Shown here: piece after piece, positions 16,401 through 23,675 of the stretch
Layout of the letters: each line of letters opens with the position of its first letter
Numbering within the stretch: position 1 is the first letter of the stretch
NCBI GenBank assembly: GCA_051883695.1
Contig: JBJEUF010000162.1
Location: forward strand, 1 to 28,104
Origin: UBA11524 sp051883695
GTDB taxonomy: Bacteria; Bacillota; Clostridia; Christensenellales; Aristaeellaceae
DNA length: 28,104 bases
Direction of reading: 5' to 3'
Position numbers and translations under genes: made by a program
The notes under the pieces: generated by a model
What the model was told of the DNA's origin: nothing
Databases searched by the model: none
What the model saw: the letters and a program-made list of their open reading frames with translations, nothing else

Positions 16401-17242
16401 TCGGAGGCGTCGCGGTACCCGTATGCTGCCAGCGTCTCAAAGCCCGTTTGCGCCTGCGCGTAGTCCCGGGCCTCCAGCGCCTGCTCCGCCTGATTGTACT
16501 TTGCGTAGGGAATCCCATGGCACACCACGCCGTACGCCGCCGCAAGCAGCACCAGGAGCACCGCCAGCACCCGGAGCACACGGTTCCTGCGCTTTCTGCT
16601 GTACAGATACTCCTGCTCGCGGGCGGCCTGGATCCGGCCGGTCTGCTCCCGCGCGGCGCGGCTCACCGCGTCCAGCTCTGCCTGACGCTGCCTGGCAGCC
16701 GCCTCGATCGCTTCCCGGCTGTAGCGGAAAAAGACCTCCGCCTTGTCCTGATGGCAGCGGGCGCAGCGCTCCATGCTGTCCGGATTGGGACGGCCGCACA
16801 CGCACACCCACACCCCGTCCTGCTGGGAGGGATAGCCGCTGGCCATGCCGCCGGCAATCTCGCGCAGCTGCGTCAGCTCCGGCGAACGGTGCAGGTTGTT
16901 CGGCTCGTAGGTGATCACCTGCTCCTTGTCCCGCCGCCAGACCGCCGCATTGTCATACCACACCTTGTCCACGGTGATCTCATACGTCTGCGGACGGATG
17001 GGTTGCTCCACGGGTACGGTCATGCGGAAGGTCTTGCCCGGCGCGCCGTTGAGCATACGCCCGCGGTGGGTGATGCGCGCCGTCTCCTCACCGTCCGCGG
17101 TGGAGAGCATCAGCGTCACTTCCACCGACACCACCTGCATGGACGACAGGTTGAAAAGCGTCACCTCACAGGAGCGCTTCTCCTCCGTGGGCAATTCAAC
17201 CCGCCACGCCTCAACCGGGCATGTCAAGTCGATCTTCATCAT
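13490..17242 (-). CDS. Large membrane protein: zinc ribbon, membrane helix, about 20 TPR-like repeats
   Basis: 1250 residues. An N-terminal beta-rich domain (about 1-115) precedes a zinc ribbon (Cys147, Cys149, Cys160, Cys163; CVCGRPNPDSMERCARC), a charged Arg/Gln-rich helix (175-220) and one membrane helix (about 222-241). Then come about 20 units of about 37 residues with the core ALGDYADSAER. They are TPR/Sel1-like, 13 before and 6-8 after a Pro/Thr/Glu-rich linker (about 770-850). The end (about 1170-1250) is a small beta-barrel-like domain (ILGSWTDLQ, YVFREDGTC). With no signal peptide, the N-terminus should be inside and the repeats outside. Function unknown; repeats of this kind usually bind protein or glycan. 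Start: the ATG at 17242 has GAGGAA upstream. It follows the next-listed exported protein by 24 bp, probably in one operon. Confidence 0.75.
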   Translation of the reverse strand: MMKIDLTCPVEAWRVELPTEEKRSCEVTLFNLSSMQVVSVEVTLMLSTADGEETARITHRGRMLNGAPGKTFRMTVPVEQPIRPQTYEITVDKVWYDNAAVWRRDKEQVITYEPNNLHRSPELTQLREIAGGMASGYPSQQDGVWVCVCGRPNPDSMERCARCHQDKAEVFFRYSREAIEAAARQRQAELDAVSRAAREQTGRIQAAREQEYLYSRKRRNRVLRVLAVLLVLLAAAYGVVCHGIPYAKYNQAEQALEARDYAQAQTGFETLAAYGYRDASERVKESRYLSAASLITDTDLLADASAQADESVEPTEAEVIAARTELTALGDYAQSAALVTECDWLQAEMMLADGRLEEAKALYTALGTYRQSEERLTEIAYQRACALLDSGEWESARAAFRTLGEYRDSAEKLLDTWYLPGAAALAQGDAETGLALLQAVPGHRDADTLVLKYHYDLGVSLREAGKIEEAANAFYLAAGYEDAADQANECFYGPASVAMEIMDYERAAELLAKIPDYRDARELWQKATYESAKEAMSQIRYQKAAGLLAQLPADYLDTATLLLECTYQPAMNALTRRDYEEAIEGFGTIAEYRDSAEKLKQCQYALAGELRSAGDYDAAAEKYAALGTYSDAAAQLNATRYAQAGAYRSARGETDADTLANLEQAIRLYGALGDYAASAVKLQETTYEKAALLSSMGFYAEAKAVFLTLGAYGDSAVRAKQCDYDMACVLLAAGQTEEALAAFEALGDYADSAAQADLLRNGTNSAMPVATPENTSPVTVTSIPEPTQQTELVPPVATPEPTQQPDIALPVVPPEPENTVPVTVTSIPEPTKQADIALPVATPEPAETENPYDAEQENARRYEEAEALILTDPAAAIVAFDALGDYADSAERAIQLRYEAAEALAATDWQAAASAFDAIADYSDSAERANRLRYEGAERLNAAGDWQSAAAIMEALGDYANSAERAKQMRYIAAASIALRGDYLTAAEIYDQLGDYADSAAMATRVRYDGACAMADNAQFDEAIALFTALGDYLDSAERILQTEYARAAWTAGQGQPLESARLFAALGTYQDAAAQAEAMYDRYYGSVMNDINLAYNEQRYEDAISVLDTLDLTDLPEKYAYYRSLYRESCYKLGNALYDEGRPYEALKWYRLIPGYKSVDSKLQQKSCYLILGSWTDLQGNLYVFREDGTCSLNGEELCFSVDNERMYTGESEALLAETHRLTGVNRQHAWLYDQRSGTSVTIYLTRVE
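14724..14915. repeat. Internal DNA repeats in the Pro-rich linker of the TPR gene
   Basis: About 33 bp starting at 14751 recur at 14883 (132 bp apart; GGATGCTTGTGACCGTCACA in both). ACGGGCAGCGCGATGTCCG recurs at 14724 and 14811 (87 bp apart). They encode repeated VTVTSIPEPT and DIALPV peptides, so the linker seems to have grown by recent duplication and may vary in length among strains. Confidence 0.75.
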
Positions 17243-17266
17243 CGGTCATTTCCTCGTCTGCTTTGC

Positions 17267-18454
17267 TTATTCGGCGATATACATCATGATTTCGCTCAGC
17301 TCCATGGCGGTGAAGGTCATGTGGAGCACCACGCGCGTGCCGTCCTCCAGCACCAGGCCATAGCGCAGCGTGGCGGAGGCGTCGGAGCCATATTCCGCCA
17401 TGCCGAATTCACCGCTTTCCTCGCTGCCGTAGAGCGTTTCGTACCGCTCGCCGTCAAATTCGCCCTCTCCGCTGCGGAAGCGGCTGAACACCTCCGCAAA
17501 GGTATCGCCCAGGCACACCGCGCGGGGGCCCTCGATGGCCCTGGTGGTCAGCAGGAGCATATAGATGCGCTCCGTGCCGTCCGTATCGCACAGGAAGGTC
17601 AGCTCGCAGTCGGTAAAGGACAGGGTGCGGATGGAGCCGTTTTCGCCGTTCGCGACCGTTTCATCCGAGATGGGATCCCCCAGGAGCAGCACCGCGCCAT
17701 CCGGCGTGAGCGCGGCGAAATCCAGCCCGGAGAAGAACAGGTCGGAGCCGTCGAACTTCCGCAGCGACGCGCCGTCATAGCTCTGGTAGACCTGCGCATA
17801 GTCCTGCGCCATGGACGCGGCGCGCATGTGCGCAAGCAGATCATACGCCTCGTCAAAGGTGATACGGCTGTCCAGGCCATAGGCGCGGATGGCGCTGACG
17901 CTGCCGTCCTGCATGGTGAAGATCAGACCGGCATCCGTATAGCCGTCACCGCCGGTGGTCAGCTGGTCATGCACGGCATACTGGATGGTCTGGATGCGCT
18001 GCCCGTCGCGCTGCACCTCGGCCCACTGCAGCCGCTCGGGCATCAGGTCGATCAGGTAGAGCACGGCGTTCCCGTGGCTCCCGCGCAGCTCCGGGTTCTC
18101 ATTGTAGAACGACGAGAGCACCACCTGTGCCGAATCGTACACATGGATACCGCGGGGGCCCTCCTCATCAGGCATGGTGATGACCACCGCGCTGACCGCC
18201 GTATCCGCCTTCATGACGGGCTTGTCCGCGTAGAGCGTGGCGAACTCATAAATGAACTCATAGCCATCGCTGGTCAGGCTCTCCTTGGGATTGTTCAGCG
18301 GCTCGGACGCAATCGCCCGCGCCTGATAGCGCGCCGCCCATTCGGTCAGCTCCGTCAGAAGCAGGGTATCCGCTTCCGTCTCCTCCGCACAGGCACCAAG
18401 GGGCAGTGCCAGCAGCAATGCCAGCAGCAGAAGCAGCATGCTCTTCATCTTCAT
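17267..18454 (-). CDS. Exported protein of unknown function
   Basis: 395 residues with an N-terminal signal (about 1-22). The cleavage region LPLGACAEE could be a weak lipobox (Cys22) or a signal peptidase I site. The rest is acidic and beta-rich, with no family I recognise; a middle stretch (about 205-225; FDEAYDLLAHMRAASM) is helical. Start: the ATG at 18454 has GGAG 7-8 nt upstream. It is the first gene of a two-gene unit with the zinc-ribbon/TPR protein, behind the promoter at 18513-18541, so it may be an extracellular partner of that protein. That is inferred from position only. Confidence 0.65.
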   Translation of the reverse strand: MKMKSMLLLLLALLLALPLGACAEETEADTLLLTELTEWAARYQARAIASEPLNNPKESLTSDGYEFIYEFATLYADKPVMKADTAVSAVVITMPDEEGPRGIHVYDSAQVVLSSFYNENPELRGSHGNAVLYLIDLMPERLQWAEVQRDGQRIQTIQYAVHDQLTTGGDGYTDAGLIFTMQDGSVSAIRAYGLDSRITFDEAYDLLAHMRAASMAQDYAQVYQSYDGASLRKFDGSDLFFSGLDFAALTPDGAVLLLGDPISDETVANGENGSIRTLSFTDCELTFLCDTDGTERIYMLLLTTRAIEGPRAVCLGDTFAEVFSRFRSGEGEFDGERYETLYGSEESGEFGMAEYGSDASATLRYGLVLEDGTRVVLHMTFTAMELSEIMMYIAE

Positions 18455-18512
18455 GAGGTCGTCTCCTTTTTCAGCATCCGCATGGAAGCGGATGGTATAG
18501 TCAACCGAGTCT

Positions 18513-18541
18513 ATTGTACCGCAAAAACCGCCCGATGTACA
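18513..18541 (-). promoter_or_regulatory. Sigma-A-like promoter of the exported protein/TPR unit
   Basis: On the minus strand: -35 TGTACA (18536-18541), a 17-bp spacer, -10 TACAAT (complement of 18513-18518). The start codon is 58 bp after the -10. The divergent gap (18455-18829) otherwise holds the repeat half-sites at 18673-18723; I see no confident plus-strand promoter in it. Confidence 0.55.
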
Positions 18542-18672
18542 GCCTTCCAGCCCGGTATATCTGTAAATTCAGCGGATTTTCACCCCGCGCTCACCGAAAT
18601 GCCACAAATGAAAAACATGGAAACCGCTTCGCGGCGCAGCAAGGCATACGGGCCCGTCCGCAGGCATATGAT

Positions 18673-18723
18673 GGTATCACAAGCCAGTCGCCTTCCTGCT
18701 ATGGCAGATGATACCAGGTATCA
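18673..18723. promoter_or_regulatory. Palindrome plus half-site, operator-like
   Basis: TGATACC-A-GGTATCA (18709-18723) is a perfect palindrome around one central base, and a further GGTATCA lies at 18673-18679, 30 bp away. Three equal half-sites about 107-157 bp before the SH3 gene start suggest a binding site for a dimeric regulator. No regulator gene is nearby. Confidence 0.4.
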
Positions 18724-18829
18724 GGCGGAAGCGCGGCTTCCGGTGCGCCGTTGGATGGTTGAGAGCGCGGACGGAACGGGGCAACGAGCCCTGTTCCACG
18801 CTCCATCATCGCAAAGGAGGATATCCCCT

Positions 18830-19750
18830 ATGAAGTACAATCCCCTCAAAAAGCTGGCGGGCGTGACCGCGGCTGCTGCGCTGGCGCTGACCTCCACGGC
18901 AGCTCTGGCAGCCTCCGACAGTGCCCTGGTCAAGGGCGGCGCGCTGAACCTGCGCGAGGAGCCTTCTCTGAGCGCCAAGGTGCTGGGCCAGTTTCCCACC
19001 GGCACGCTGGTCGAGGTGACCGGACAGCACGGCGACTGGTCCGAGGTTGAGGTCAACGGCCTGAGCGGCTACATGATGACCCGATTTCTCTCCGACGCGC
19101 AGTCCTCGCAGACGGCCACCGTCCGCACCAACAGCGGCATTGGCCTGAACGTGCGCGAGCAGCCCGGCATGGACGGCACGATCCTCACCTCCGTGCCGAA
19201 CGGCAAGACCGTCACCGTGACCCAGAAGGGCTCCAACTGGTCCCGCGTGTCCGTAGACGGCGTGGAGGGCTTCATGGCCACCCAGTTCCTGCGCTTTGGC
19301 AGCTCCGGCAACAACGGCGGCAGCCTCACCGGCAAGAAGGCCATCGTCAACAATCCCCGCGACACGCAGGTGCTCAACCTCCGTCAGGAGCCCTCGCTGG
19401 ATGCGAAGGTGCTGGACTACTACCGCAACGGTACCCAGGTCACCATCCTCAAGTCCGGCGCCACCTGGCACAAGGTTCAGGTTTCCGACGGCAAGGTCGG
19501 CTACATGATGGCCAAGTTCCTCAAGACCACCGGCGAAACCGGTGAGACCCGGCCCTTCGAGGCGAAGCTCATCAACGTCAACGGCGGCTCCTACGTCAAC
19601 TTCCGCAAGGGTCCCAGCCTGCAGAGCGGCGTGATCGCGCGCCTGCCCGTGGGCAATACCGTCACCGTCATCGAGCACGGCACCGACTGGTGCAAGGTGA
19701 ACGTGGACGGCGTGGTGGGCTATGTTTCCACCTGGTTCATGCGCTGGTAA
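18830..19750 (+). CDS. Exported protein with four bacterial SH3 domains
   Basis: 306 residues. A signal peptide (about 1-27, ending TAALA) is followed by four SH3b (SH3_3) domains at about 34-87, 101-154, 177-231 and 249-304. Each has the same frame: LNLREEPSL (or LNVREQPG, LNLRQEPSL, VNFRKGPSL), a central hydrophobic strand, a W, and GYMMTRFL-like ends. SH3b domains bind peptidoglycan or wall polymers. There is no catalytic domain, so a wall-binding or inhibitory role is the natural guess. Start: the ATG at 18830 has AAAGGAGG 9 nt upstream. Monocistronic; repeat copy D begins 27 bp after the stop. Confidence 0.85.
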   Translation: MKYNPLKKLAGVTAAAALALTSTAALAASDSALVKGGALNLREEPSLSAKVLGQFPTGTLVEVTGQHGDWSEVEVNGLSGYMMTRFLSDAQSSQTATVRTNSGIGLNVREQPGMDGTILTSVPNGKTVTVTQKGSNWSRVSVDGVEGFMATQFLRFGSSGNNGGSLTGKKAIVNNPRDTQVLNLRQEPSLDAKVLDYYRNGTQVTILKSGATWHKVQVSDGKVGYMMAKFLKTTGETGETRPFEAKLINVNGGSYVNFRKGPSLQSGVIARLPVGNTVTVIEHGTDWCKVNVDGVVGYVSTWFMRW

Positions 19751-19777
19751 ACCGCCCGCTTCCGGTATCGTTCACTA

Positions 19778-19939
19778 ATACTAATTCTCGTTAAAAATGT
19801 TGCATCGAGCGCAGTGGATTTTTCGTTCTGGCAAAGCTGAGTGAAGCGAGGCGTACTGGAAGTACGTTGAGCGGAACGAAGCAAAGCCAGAGCGGAAAAG
19901 GCGCTGCGCGAATGTAACATTTTTATTGAGAATTAGTAT
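19778..19939. repeat. Dispersed palindromic element, copy D
   Basis: 162 bp, nearly the same as copy C, with intact 24-bp inverted ends (starts ATACTAATTCTCG, ends GAGAATTAGTAT) and central CGTACT-GGA-AGTACG. It lies between two converging genes. The remaining 19940-20059 holds a GC-rich stem (CCCGTG 19956-19961 with CACGGG 19987-19992) and the rpiB-like terminator. Confidence 0.95.
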
Positions 19940-20017
19940 AACTGCATAGTCATCGCCCGTGCGCCGCTCCTGCACATCCTGCGGCACACGGGCTTCTCCA
20001 TATGCTGCATGGATGAG

Positions 20018-20043
20018 AAAAGGCTGCCGCTGATGCGACAGCC
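20018..20043 (-). terminator. Terminator of the RpiB-family gene
   Basis: On the minus strand GGCTGTCGC-ATCA-GCGGCAGCC (nine pairs, one a G-U) is followed by TTTTCTC. It begins 16 bp after the stop codon. Confidence 0.75.
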
Positions 20044-20059
20044 ACAGGGTTCATACCGT

Positions 20060-20692
20060 TCACAGATTGCGCAGGTATTCCGCGACGGCCTCGTCCTGGC
20101 AGTTCGGATAGAACAGCTCGGCAAAGTGCTCGCCGGAAATGGTCTCCTTCAGAAACTCCTGATCGATGTCGTGCAGGATGTCGATCAGCTTGCGGTGGGT
20201 GATGCGCTTGACCTGATCAAGGATCTTCTTGTTGCGCTGCTCGGGCACGACGCGCTCCTTGGGATAGCCCTGACCGTGACCGAAGCCGAAGAGCTGCTGG
20301 AAGATCATCTCCAGCTTCAGCTCCGCGCCCCAGCCAAAGTCCTTGGCAAAGGGCAGCGCCACGCAGTTTCCGTCGTTGATCTGGGCAAACATATAGCCGT
20401 CGGAGGGATCGCACAGGTGGCCGCACAGCACGCCCGGGAAGGCATTGCAGGCCAGCATCGCGCCCTCGCCCGTGCCGCAGCCGGTCACGACGTAATCCGC
20501 CGCCTTCGTCTCCAGCAGAATGGATGCCATCAGGCCGATCTTAACGTAGGTCAGCTGACAGGCGTCCTCGGCGCTGTACATGCCGTAGTTGACCACCTCA
20601 TGGCCCATGGGCTCGACGACCTTCTTCAGGGAAGCCTCGATCATGCTGTTTTTGGCAGCCTGGGAATTCTCATTGATCAGAGCGATACGCAT
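20060..20692 (-). CDS. RpiB/LacA/LacB-family sugar-phosphate isomerase
   Basis: 210 residues, longer than classical RpiB (about 150). An N-terminal RpiB fold (MRIALINENSQ; HEVVNYGMYS; DYVVTGCGTGEGAMLACNAF with Cys72 at the usual catalytic position; GVLCGHLCDPSDGYMFAQIN) is followed by an extra helical C-terminal part (about 150-210). The family interconverts aldose and ketose phosphates such as ribose-5-P/ribulose-5-P or galactose-6-P/tagatose-6-P; the substrate of this longer group is not clear from sequence. Start: the ATG at 20692 has AAGGAAGG 7 nt upstream. It occupies the place next to oriC where dnaA is usually found, and reads away from it. Confidence 0.83.
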   Translation of the reverse strand: MRIALINENSQAAKNSMIEASLKKVVEPMGHEVVNYGMYSAEDACQLTYVKIGLMASILLETKAADYVVTGCGTGEGAMLACNAFPGVLCGHLCDPSDGYMFAQINDGNCVALPFAKDFGWGAELKLEMIFQQLFGFGHGQGYPKERVVPEQRNKKILDQVKRITHRKLIDILHDIDQEFLKETISGEHFAELFYPNCQDEAVAEYLRNL

Positions 20693-20744
20693 CTGGAATC
20701 CTTCCTTTCTCTGGCGCATTCACGCTTGCGCCGGTTCGCCATCT

Positions 20745-20773
20745 ATGATATCATCAAAGCTGGGATTTTTCAA
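20745..20773 (-). promoter_or_regulatory. Sigma-A promoter of the RpiB-family gene
   Basis: On the minus strand: -35 TTGAAA (complement of 20768-20773), a 17-bp spacer, -10 TATCAT (complement of 20745-20750). The start codon is 52 bp after the -10. Confidence 0.75.
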
Positions 20774-20867
20774 GCCCGGCGCCATGTTCCCGCGGGGAAA
20801 GCCGAAAATACGTAATTATGCAGCCTTATACATGCATATGCACACCTATACAGGACGTATGCATCGC

Positions 20868-21245
20868 TGTGGAAAACCGGTGGACAGTCTGTCGGATCAG
20901 AGCCAAAAGGGATGAAGTTTGGCATTTTCGCTTGTCAACAGGAATTTTATCCACAGCTTGTGGAAGGTGTGGACGAAAAATCCGCCCTTTGGACTGGCTT
21001 TGGATTCTGGGGAGGTCTTTTGGGGAAATGATCTAAAATTATGCAGGATATGCACCGGCAGACGGCAGGAATCCGGCAGATCAAACACGAATATATCAGA
21101 TCGACGGACTTTGTCCACATGTCTGTGGATGGTTCCATCCGGTTGTCCACAGCCTGTCCATTGCCCAAAAGGCAGGATGTGACCGGGGTTGACGCATTTT
21201 TCCCCATTTTCCACAGCCCCTACTACTAATACGATTTATATATCC
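20868..21245. other. oriC: Chromosomal replication origin (oriC)
   Basis: DnaA boxes seen: TGTGGAAAA (20868), TTATCCACA (20947, perfect), TGTGGAAGG (20959, weak), TGTGGACGA (20968, weak), TTGTCCACA (21111), TGTGGATGG (21124), TTGTCCACA (21143), TTTTCCACA (21207). They form a left group (20868-20976) and a right group (21111-21215). The right group ends in an unwinding element. Genes to the right are all plus strand and most to the left are minus, as expected when replication starts here. dnaN follows directly. The dnaA gene is absent from both sides. Confidence 0.9.
21207..21245 (+). other. DnaA box, GC cluster, DnaA-trios and AT-rich unwinding element
   Basis: TTTTCCACA (21207-21215), then GCCCC (21216-21220), then TACTACTAATAC (21221-21232), then AT-rich GATTTATATATC. 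This order matches the basal unwinding system known at the B. subtilis origin, where DnaA spreads from the box along TAC-type trinucleotides and opens the duplex. Confidence 0.82.
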
Positions 21246-21277
21246 CTGCTATCTATGTTGACGGAGAGGATGATTCC

Positions 21278-22393
21278 ATGCAATTTACCGTGAATGTGCA
21301 GGCGCTTCTGGATGCGCTGACTACCGTAACCCGCGCGTTGGCCGCCCGTCCTGCCAAGCAGATTCTGGAGGGTGTGCTGGTGGAAGCCCAGGACGGACGC
21401 ATTACCCTGACCTGCTCTGACGGCAGCCTGACGATCGAAACCAATCTTCCTGCCGATATCAAGGTCGAAGGTCGTACCGTACTGCCCGGCAGAATCTTTA
21501 CCGAGCTGGTTCGCAAGCTCCCCGGCGGGGAGATGACCGTCAAGGTGAGCGAAAACCATGCGGCATCCATCAAATGCGTGGCCTCCAAGTCCAATCTGGC
21601 TGGCATGAATCCGATGGAATATCCGGAAATGGCCACGGTGGAGCATGGCGTGACGGTGCAGATTCCGCAAAAGGAGCTGCGGGAGATGATCAGCCGCGTC
21701 GTGTTTGCCATCGCAACGGATGAGAGCCGGCAGATACTGACCGGCAGCCTGCTGGAGGTGACGGCTGATGAAGCCCGGATGGTCGCGCTGGACGGCTTCC
21801 GGCTGGCGATTCAGAAGGTCTTCCAGCCCTTTGCGCTGCCCGATCAAATGGAGACCCTCAAGGCGGTCATTCCCGGTCGGGTGCTCAACGAGCTGTCCAA
21901 GATTCTGGCTGATGAGGATGAGTTCTGCACGCTGCTGATTGACAAGTCCCGTATGCAGGCTGCCTTTGGCCAAACAAAGCTGTCCACCGTGCTGCTGGCC
22001 GGCGAGTATATCGACTACCGCAAGATTCTGCCCCAGACATTCAAGACGACTGCAAAGGCAAATCGCGAAGCGGTACAGAATGCCATCGACCGTGCGAGCC
22101 TGATGGCGCGCGAGGGCAAGAACAACCTGATCCGGATGAGCTTCGCAGGCGGCACGCTGGCCATCACCTCCAATGCGGAGCTGGGCGATGTGCATGAGGA
22201 GATGGAGGTAGAGCTTTCCGGCGACCCGCTGGAGATTGCGTTCAATGCAAAGTACATCACCGACGTCATCCGCAACATCAGCGACGACGAGCTTTGTATG
22301 CACTTCAATTCCCATGTCAGCCCTTGCGTCATCATGCCTGCAGAGGGTGATGCGTATCTGTACCTGATCCTGCCGGTACGCGTATTCAGCTGA
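21278..22393 (+). CDS. dnaN: DNA polymerase III sliding clamp (beta subunit)
   Basis: 371 residues, the normal length. Three clamp domains: MQFTVNVQALLDALTTVTRA at the start, the middle domain with QIPQKELREMISRVVFA and TDESRQILTG, and the end YLYLILPVRV. The clamp dimer encircles DNA and tethers polymerase and other partners. Start: the ATG at 21278 has GGAGAGG 8 nt upstream. It begins about 30 bp after the origin unwinding element, with no dnaA before it; I see no confident promoter, and one may overlap the origin. An inverted repeat separates it from recF. Confidence 0.97.
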   Translation: MQFTVNVQALLDALTTVTRALAARPAKQILEGVLVEAQDGRITLTCSDGSLTIETNLPADIKVEGRTVLPGRIFTELVRKLPGGEMTVKVSENHAASIKCVASKSNLAGMNPMEYPEMATVEHGVTVQIPQKELREMISRVVFAIATDESRQILTGSLLEVTADEARMVALDGFRLAIQKVFQPFALPDQMETLKAVIPGRVLNELSKILADEDEFCTLLIDKSRMQAAFGQTKLSTVLLAGEYIDYRKILPQTFKTTAKANREAVQNAIDRASLMAREGKNNLIRMSFAGGTLAITSNAELGDVHEEMEVELSGDPLEIAFNAKYITDVIRNISDDELCMHFNSHVSPCVIMPAEGDAYLYLILPVRVFS

Positions 22394-22411
22394 GATACAT
22401 CTTGAATCATC

Positions 22412-22456
22412 ACGGAATACAGGATAGAAAAGTGATATTTTCATCCTGTATTCCGT
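22412..22456. terminator. Perfect inverted repeat between dnaN and recF
   Basis: ACGGAATACAGGAT (22412-22425) pairs with ATCCTGTATTCCGT (22443-22456), 14 perfect pairs around a 17-nt loop, 19 bp after the dnaN stop. Only TTCTT follows, so it may be a weak terminator, an attenuator or an mRNA-end stabiliser that lowers recF output. Confidence 0.6.
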
Positions 22457-22473
22457 TCTTAAAATATAAGAAT

Positions 22474-23643
22474 ATGATTATTGATACCATCAAATTGCGC
22501 GACTTTCGGAACTACGGTGAGGTGGAGATCCATCCACATCCTGGAGTCAATATTCTGTTCGGACAGAACGGTTCGGGCAAGACAAACCTGCTTGAAGCAA
22601 TCCATTACAGTGCCCTTGGACGCAGCCACCGAACCTCACAGGACAGGGAGGTTGTGCGGAAGGGGGCGGATATGGGCGCGATTGGCGTGCAGCTGCGGAA
22701 AAACGGCGTTCGCATGGATATACAGGTCAAGCTGACACCCGACGAAGGCAGAAAGAAAGCCATCTATGTCGATCGGAAGCGGGCAAATCGACTTTCTGAC
22801 CTCATGGGGCATGTGCAATGTGTCATTTTCTCACCGGAGGATCTCCAGCTGGTCAAGGAAGGCCCGTCTTTGCGCCGCAGATATCTCGATATGATGCTTT
22901 CACAGCTCAGTCCGGGTTATTTTACCGCTCTGCAGCAGTACAAAAAGGCACTTGATCAACGAAATGCCATGCTCCGCGACGCAAAGAGGGGAGCACGGCT
23001 CGATCAGGCAATGATGGACGCGTTTGAGGAGGCCATGGCACAGCAGTGTGCGGTAATCGTTCCGCTCAGAAGAAGGATGGTCACGCGGACAGCAAGGATC
23101 GCGGAAGAAAAGTATGCAATGATCAGTGGCAGACAGCAGGAAAAATTCCAAATGAATTATGTCTGCTGTATCCCCGAGAAGCATGATGAGGCAGCTTATG
23201 CTTTGGATGCACTTCGCAAAGGGCGACAGGAGGATATGTTCCGGGGTGGCACGGGCTTTGGCATTCACCGTGAGGACATAGGACTCACCCTCAATGGTCG
23301 GGATATGAAGGTGTTTGCGTCCCAGGGGCAAATCAGAACGGCTGCGCTGAGCATGAAGCTGGCTCAGCTGGCGGTTTTCAAACAGGAGACTGGCGAGGCT
23401 CCTGTTCTGCTGCTTGATGATGTGATGAGTGAGCTGGACATGACGCGGCGTACCCATCTGCTGGAGGAAATCAATGGCATCCAGACATTCATCACCTGTA
23501 CGGATGAAAGCGATCTCGATGGCTGCCGTGAGCGGAGAAGCTATCAAGTGACGATGAATGCGGAGGGTTTTGCGAACATCTGTGAGAATACATCCGGCAG
23601 TGCCATTACAGTAACCTTGGATGATCTCTCTGAGCTTGAGTAG
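22474..23643 (+). CDS. recF: DNA replication/repair protein RecF
   Basis: 389 residues, slightly longer than usual (about 360-375). SMC-like ATPase that helps load RecA at gapped DNA. Walker A GQNGSGKT (30-37), the ABC-type signature region (FASQGQIRTAALSMKLAQL) and Walker B PVLLLDDVMSELD are all present. The last 40 or so residues (after TFITCTDESD) are acidic and look like an added tail. Start: the ATG at 22474 begins the family's usual N-terminus; there is no Shine-Dalgarno upstream (only AT-rich AAAATATAAGAAT). A TAAAAT 8 bp before the ATG could be a -10 for a nearly leaderless transcript. The S4-domain gene that usually lies between dnaN and recF is not here. Confidence 0.95.
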   Translation: MIIDTIKLRDFRNYGEVEIHPHPGVNILFGQNGSGKTNLLEAIHYSALGRSHRTSQDREVVRKGADMGAIGVQLRKNGVRMDIQVKLTPDEGRKKAIYVDRKRANRLSDLMGHVQCVIFSPEDLQLVKEGPSLRRRYLDMMLSQLSPGYFTALQQYKKALDQRNAMLRDAKRGARLDQAMMDAFEEAMAQQCAVIVPLRRRMVTRTARIAEEKYAMISGRQQEKFQMNYVCCIPEKHDEAAYALDALRKGRQEDMFRGGTGFGIHREDIGLTLNGRDMKVFASQGQIRTAALSMKLAQLAVFKQETGEAPVLLLDDVMSELDMTRRTHLLEEINGIQTFITCTDESDLDGCRERRSYQVTMNAEGFANICENTSGSAITVTLDDLSELE

Positions 23644-23651
23644 CGTCATAT

Positions 23652-23667
23652 TGTTTCACGTGGAACA
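23652..23667. other. parS: parS site 1 (ParB binding)
   Basis: TGTTTCACGTGGAACA, one base off the perfect palindrome and within the Firmicute parS consensus. 8 bp after the recF stop codon, about 2.4 kb from the origin. Confidence 0.92.
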
Positions 23668-23675
23668 TTCTCTTT

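Noticed and set aside
13553..18829. Very long open frame on the plus strand opposite the zinc-ribbon/TPR gene and its partner, leading into the SH3 gene
   Set aside because: It mirrors the codon pattern of the minus-strand genes, has no ribosome-binding site or family motif before 18830, and its product looks like low-complexity antisense translation. Only the part from 18830 is real.
21236..22444. Long open frame on the minus strand opposite dnaN (likewise opposite CapA, the phosphatase and the VanY-like genes)
   Set aside because: Antisense shadows of well-supported genes; no motifs or start sites.
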